This document shows positions 60,715-64,000 of a stretch of DNA of 64,000 nt, piece by piece. The stretch covers positions 1 to 64,000 of the forward strand of contig JAVBPC010000027.1 of the NCBI GenBank assembly GCA_031549905.1, written 5' to 3'. The notes under the pieces were generated by a model that saw only the letters and a list, made by a program, of their open reading frames with translations, searched no databases and had not been told where the DNA came from. Within the stretch, counting starts at the first letter, position 1. Every line of letters starts with the position of its first letter. The DNA is from Avichristensenella sp031549905. Its GTDB lineage: Bacteria; Bacillota; Clostridia; Christensenellales; Aristaeellaceae. The position numbers and the translations under genes are program-made.

Positions 60715-61980
60715 TTGGTTCGGCTCGCAATTCTGCTGGTGCTTGTAGGGCTTTCGCTGCTGGAATGGCGGCGCGGCGTAAACAAGCCTCTCTATTGGTT
60801 ATCGCTGGTAGTGCTTGGCGTTTTCTTTTCGCTCAGGTACGGCCAGGGTACGGATTACCTTACATATATGGGCATATATGCGGCCGTGCCGCCGCTTAGT
60901 TCATTCCCCAACTATCTTGCTTTTCAGTTTAACAAGATAGAAATCGGTTATTTCTACTTAAACAGCGTTTTCCGCATGCTGGGGGCGCACTATTCCATAT
61001 TTATTGCGTTTGTTACGGGGTTCGGCCTGTTGTCTCTGAATCGCTTCATCCGCAAATTTTGCCCCCTGCCGATGTTTGCGCTGACGGTGTTCTACGCCGT
61101 GTATTCCATTACCTACATGGAAAGCGCGCTTCGGCAGATGCTCACGCTGTCCATCGCGATGGGCTTTGTGTTTGTCGATTGGCATGAGGGCAAGCGGCTG
61201 CGGGCGATCATCTGCATCGGCATCGCCACGCTGCTTCACACTTCCGCCGCGGTGCTGATCATCCTGCCCGTGCTTTTCTGGAATCCGCGCCAGCTGTTCA
61301 TCCTGGAATGGAAGCTGCGCACCACGCTGATCCTGGCCGTGCTGTTCGCTGGCGCCGCCGCGGTCGTCAACTTCGTTGACTTCACCCCCATCATCAATAA
61401 ATTGCCTTCGATGCTGTCCTATACCATCGGCAGTTACTATGAAAAAAGCGGCATCAGCTACCTGGCGCTGGCAAACCGCGCGCTGTTCATGGCAATCGTG
61501 TTTGCGTTGGCCTGGCGCGCAAAGGACAGGCTGGGCCGGGCGGAAAAGCTGCTATTCAACCTGTACATGGTAGGTTTCGGGCTGTACTGCATGTTCCTGC
61601 GCTATGACCTGATTGCCTCGCGCACAAACGTGTACTTCCGCATCGCGGATGTTGTGCTGATCCCGATCCTGTTTGAAAAAAACCGCGACCTGGTCAAAAA
61701 AACCTTCGTAGCGGTGCCGGTGATGATGATGCTTCTGTCCTTCCTCTATGTGAAGGATATCACAGCCATCATGGACTTTGCCGGCTATTACGGCAGCAAT
61801 CCGCTTAACTACCCCTATGTCACGCTGTTCAACGCAGAAACGCTGCTGGATCACAAGTTCGTCAACGTTAAGAACGCAAAAGCCATGAACGCCTATGCGG
61901 CGGGCGGGTTCAACTGGGATGATTACTATGAATCCCTGCAGCGCAAGCCGCAGTCGCGCAGCCCCATCGTACCCTATTAA
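60715..61980 (+). CDS. EpsG-family polysaccharide polymerase-like membrane protein
   Basis: A 421-aa polytopic membrane protein with about ten predicted helices. FSLRYGQGTDYLTYMGIY and EIGYFYLNSVFRMLG resemble the EpsG family of exopolysaccharide polymerases. MESALRQMLTLSIAMGFVF matches the conserved arginine-glutamine helix of that family. TTG 60715 is chosen for GGGAGG 9 bp upstream; the frame extends to 60409 but crosses the promoter. A MurJ-type flippase follows 20 bp later, a common polymerase-flippase pairing for surface glycans. Confidence 0.82.
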   Translation: MVRLAILLVLVGLSLLEWRRGVNKPLYWLSLVVLGVFFSLRYGQGTDYLTYMGIYAAVPPLSSFPNYLAFQFNKIEIGYFYLNSVFRMLGAHYSIFIAFVTGFGLLSLNRFIRKFCPLPMFALTVFYAVYSITYMESALRQMLTLSIAMGFVFVDWHEGKRLRAIICIGIATLLHTSAAVLIILPVLFWNPRQLFILEWKLRTTLILAVLFAGAAAVVNFVDFTPIINKLPSMLSYTIGSYYEKSGISYLALANRALFMAIVFALAWRAKDRLGRAEKLLFNLYMVGFGLYCMFLRYDLIASRTNVYFRIADVVLIPILFEKNRDLVKKTFVAVPVMMMLLSFLYVKDITAIMDFAGYYGSNPLNYPYVTLFNAETLLDHKFVNVKNAKAMNAYAAGGFNWDDYYESLQRKPQSRSPIVPY

Positions 61981-62000
61981 CACACACTGACAGGTGAAAC

Positions 62001-63578
62001 ATGAAGGCAAACGATAAGCCCACCAATGGGGTTAGCGCCATGACGAACTCCATGTTGATCGTCATGGCGCTGACTACGATCAGCAAGGTTTCCGGATTCC
62101 TCAGGGAGATGCTGCAGTCCGCCAAGTTTGGCGCCAACGCGGTCAACAGCGCGCTAAACACGGCAGTGGATGTGCCGTGTCTTTTCCTGTCGGTCATCAC
62201 CATTGCGATGGCCACCGCGCTTATTCCCGTCTACACCGACCGCATGCGGGAAGGCAAGGCTTCCGCGAACCGGTTCATGAACAACCTGCTGACCATCGGC
62301 ATGGGGCTGTCCGTGGTGGTGCTGGTCTTCACGGCTGTTTTTGCGCAGCCGCTGATCGATAACATCCTGATCCCCAAATCATCGCCCGAGGTCAAGCAGC
62401 TGGCGCTGGAACTGACCCGGCTGATGCTGCCGATGGGCATCTTTGTGTTCCTGGCGCGCGTCTGCAGCGCGTATTTGCAGGCCAATTCCAACTTCACCGT
62501 GCCCGCCGTTTCGCAGATTTTGCTGAACCTGGTGGTCATCGTGGCCATTATGCTTTCCGGCCCGGATAACGCCACCTATGTCGCCATCGGCACGGTGATC
62601 GGCTGGGCGGTGCAGTTCTTCTTCCACATCCCGTGGATCAGGCGGCAGGGGCTGTCCTACCGCCCCACCGTTGATGTAAAGGAACCGGGCCTTGCCCCGA
62701 TGATGCTGCTGATGCTGCCGATCATCGTATCCGGCGCATTTGATCAGCTGATCCTCAGCGTCAACCGTGCCGTGATCTCCAGCGTGGAGGCGGACATCGT
62801 CCACCTGGGCAACGCCTCGAAGCTGAGCACGATGGTCAGCGCCGTGCTTCTGACGACGATCGCGACCGTGCTGTACCCAAGCTTTGTGCGTCACGCGGCC
62901 GAGCGCGATAAGATGGCATCCGACCTGTCTTTCGGCATCAACATCAACCTGCTGATCGCCCTGCCCGCAACCGCCGCGCTGCTGCTGCTGAATGAGCCGC
63001 TGACACGCCTGACGCTGGGCCGCGGCAATTATTCGAGCGAAAGCGTGGAGGTCACGGCTGCGATTCTTGCGTGTTTCGCGCCGGGCATCCTGGGGCTGGG
63101 CCTGCGTGAGCTGTTCAACCGCGCATTTTACGCGCACAAGAATACCGTCATCCCCACAGTGGTGGGCATTGGCACCGTGCTGCTGAATGTGGCGCTGGAT
63201 TACGCGCTGTACGAAGCGCTGGGTGTGGCAGGTGTGGCGATTGCGGGTTCAATCGCCGCGCTGATCGGCGCCGCGCTGCTGCTGTTCCTGCTTAGCCGCA
63301 AATACAGCATTTTTCACGCGAAGCGCGTGGTCAGTTGCCTGTGGAAAACGGGGCTTTCCACCCTTTTGATGTCCGTACCTCTCTTCCTGCTGGCGGAGGT
63401 AGCGCACCTGGGCACGGCAAGCGGGTTTACGCTGCTGATCGATATCGGCGGGCTGTTCGTGGTGGGTGTCGCGGTATACCTGCTTGCGCTGTTCCTTCTG
63501 CGCGAAGAGGCGTTCATGGGTGCGCTTGCCATGGTCAAGAGCAAGCTTCGGCGCAACAATACCGGCACCGGAACCTGA
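62001..63578 (+). CDS. murJ: MurJ/MviN-type lipid-linked precursor flippase
   Basis: A 525-aa membrane protein of the MOP exporter superfamily with about 14 helices. SGFLREMLQSAKFGANAVN, the MLPMGIFVFLARVCSAYLQ region and FAPGILGLGLRELFNRAFYAHKNT match MurJ, which moves lipid II across the membrane. AGGTG precedes the ATG. Because it is paired with an EpsG-like polymerase, it could instead flip an exopolysaccharide repeat unit; whether it is the only MurJ in the genome cannot be told. Confidence 0.88.
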   Translation: MKANDKPTNGVSAMTNSMLIVMALTTISKVSGFLREMLQSAKFGANAVNSALNTAVDVPCLFLSVITIAMATALIPVYTDRMREGKASANRFMNNLLTIGMGLSVVVLVFTAVFAQPLIDNILIPKSSPEVKQLALELTRLMLPMGIFVFLARVCSAYLQANSNFTVPAVSQILLNLVVIVAIMLSGPDNATYVAIGTVIGWAVQFFFHIPWIRRQGLSYRPTVDVKEPGLAPMMLLMLPIIVSGAFDQLILSVNRAVISSVEADIVHLGNASKLSTMVSAVLLTTIATVLYPSFVRHAAERDKMASDLSFGININLLIALPATAALLLLNEPLTRLTLGRGNYSSESVEVTAAILACFAPGILGLGLRELFNRAFYAHKNTVIPTVVGIGTVLLNVALDYALYEALGVAGVAIAGSIAALIGAALLLFLLSRKYSIFHAKRVVSCLWKTGLSTLLMSVPLFLLAEVAHLGTASGFTLLIDIGGLFVVGVAVYLLALFLLREEAFMGALAMVKSKLRRNNTGTGT

Positions 63579-63584
63579 AACGTC

Positions 63585-63619
63585 AAACCCCTGCATCCGG
63601 CACACGGATCAGGGGTTTT
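63585..63619 (+). terminator. Intrinsic terminator of the EpsG-like/murJ operon
   Basis: AAACCCCTG (63585-63593) pairs with CAGGGGTTT (63610-63618). An inner ATCCG/CGGAT stem extends it and a short T run closes it. Confidence 0.85.
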
Positions 63620-63640
63620 GCATACATCATTCGCGTAGAT

Positions 63641-63668
63641 TTGCATTTGGAACCAATCATGATATAAT
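63641..63668 (+). promoter_or_regulatory. Promoter of the TrkA-like gene
   Basis: TTGCAT, a 16-bp spacer and perfect TATAAT. Transcription should start near 63675. Confidence 0.7.
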
Positions 63669-63679
63669 ACACCGAACTT

Positions 63680-63759
63680 AGGTAACCACTGATCTATTCG
63701 CACGGCGTCTGGCGGTCGAATTTCCGCCATCCACCAAACGAATAAATCAGCGGTTACCT
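63680..63759 (+). other. Long hairpin in the leader of the TrkA-like gene
   Basis: Arms of 21 bp (63680-63700 and 63739-63759) match at 19 of 21 positions, with an inner TGGCGG/CCGCCA stem. It begins about 5 nt after the predicted transcript start and ends 20 nt before the start codon. There is no T run. It is either a leader RNA structure or a small inserted palindrome. Confidence 0.6.
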
Positions 63760-63779
63760 AGAAAGAGGAAGGGTAAAAC

Positions 63780-64000
63780 ATGCGGATTGTCATCATCGGG
63801 GACGGGAAAGTCGGATACACCCTGACCGAAAGGCTCGCCGCCGAAGGGCATGATCTGGTTGTCATCGATAACAACCCCAAAACGCTGACGGTGCTGTCGG
63901 ATGCGTTGGATGTGATCACAGTGCTGGGCAACGGCGCTTCCTCCGCCGTGCAAAAAGAGGCGGGCGTGGAGCATTCCGACCTGCTGATCGCCGTCACATC
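63780..64000 (+). CDS. TrkA-type NAD-binding potassium-channel regulator, partial
   Basis: The gene is cut by the window edge; 73 residues are visible. MRIVIIGDGKVGYTLTERLA is the Rossmann GxGxxG nucleotide loop of RCK/TrkA-N domains. LVVIDNNPKTLTVL gives the acidic residue after beta-2, and GNGASSAVQKEAGVEHSDLLIAVT the later strands. Such proteins gate Trk/Ktr potassium uptake in response to nucleotides. AAGAGGAAGGG lies upstream. Full-length TrkA or a Ktr-type single domain cannot be told apart here. Confidence 0.88.
   Translation, partial: MRIVIIGDGKVGYTLTERLAAEGHDLVVIDNNPKTLTVLSDALDVITVLGNGASSAVQKEAGVEHSDLLIAVT

Noticed and set aside
1..64000. tRNA, rRNA, transposase or phage genes
   Set aside because: I found no cloverleaf, rRNA segment, DDE/serine recombinase motif or structural phage gene while reading both strands.

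Overview
The window reads as a GC-rich, strictly anaerobic member of the Clostridia (Bacillota). The grounds are a SAM-I riboswitch, TTG/GTG starts with strong GGAGG sites, sporulation-type anti-sigma proteins, Rex, an NADH/ferredoxin-type [FeFe] hydrogenase cluster, many LacI regulators and glycoside-utilisation loci. Coding density is high and long antisense reading frames are a by-product of GC content. No tRNA, rRNA, CRISPR array, prophage or transposase was seen. Family calls come from reading motifs by eye; no database search was run.

Layout. 1-5.1 kb: a class A penicillin-binding protein, a divergent soluble FtsH-like protease, and a SpoIIAA/SpoIIAB pair without an adjacent sigma-F gene. 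5.1-9.6 kb (minus): mnmA, a HAD phosphatase-thymidylate kinase fusion, a PLP decarboxylase and a TtcA-like tRNA-modifying enzyme, tightly overlapped behind one promoter. 9.7-15.8 kb (plus): a neutral-ceramidase-like protein, a SAM-I riboswitch with metK, recD2, comFC, then a structured RNA (probably the raiA-motif class) with its own promoter and a zinc-ribbon gene. 15.86-16.12 kb is a large imperfect palindrome.

16.1-23.4 kb: a minus-strand operon (DUF4038/GH140-like protein, split transketolase, FGGY kinase, fucose-isomerase-like enzyme) with a divergent LacI regulator. It fits release and catabolism of a branched or rare pentose such as D-apiose. 23.4-31.5 kb: rex, then nuoE-, nuoF- and hydA-like genes of an electron-bifurcating hydrogenase, then a PAS-containing sensory hydrogenase and a SpoIIE-type phosphatase. 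31.6-40.4 kb: a second sugar locus in which lacI, a secreted beta-helix glucanase-like protein and a GH65 phosphorylase face an ABC permease pair plus a binding protein.

40.4-51.1 kb: repeat-rich spacer, a P-type ATPase, three tandem paralogues that join a predicted propeller to a solute-binding domain, and a nucleotidyltransferase. 51.2-64 kb: a Tat translocase operon, a sugar-transferase/aminotransferase/ATP-grasp trio, a short alanyl-tRNA synthetase, HelD, a phosphoesterase, an EpsG-like polymerase with a MurJ-type flippase, and the start of a TrkA-type protein cut by the window edge.

The least expected items are the H2-sensor/phosphatase arm of the hydrogenase operon, the propeller-SBP triplet, the comFC-linked structured RNA, the short AlaRS, the HAD-Tmk fusion and several palindromic elements.
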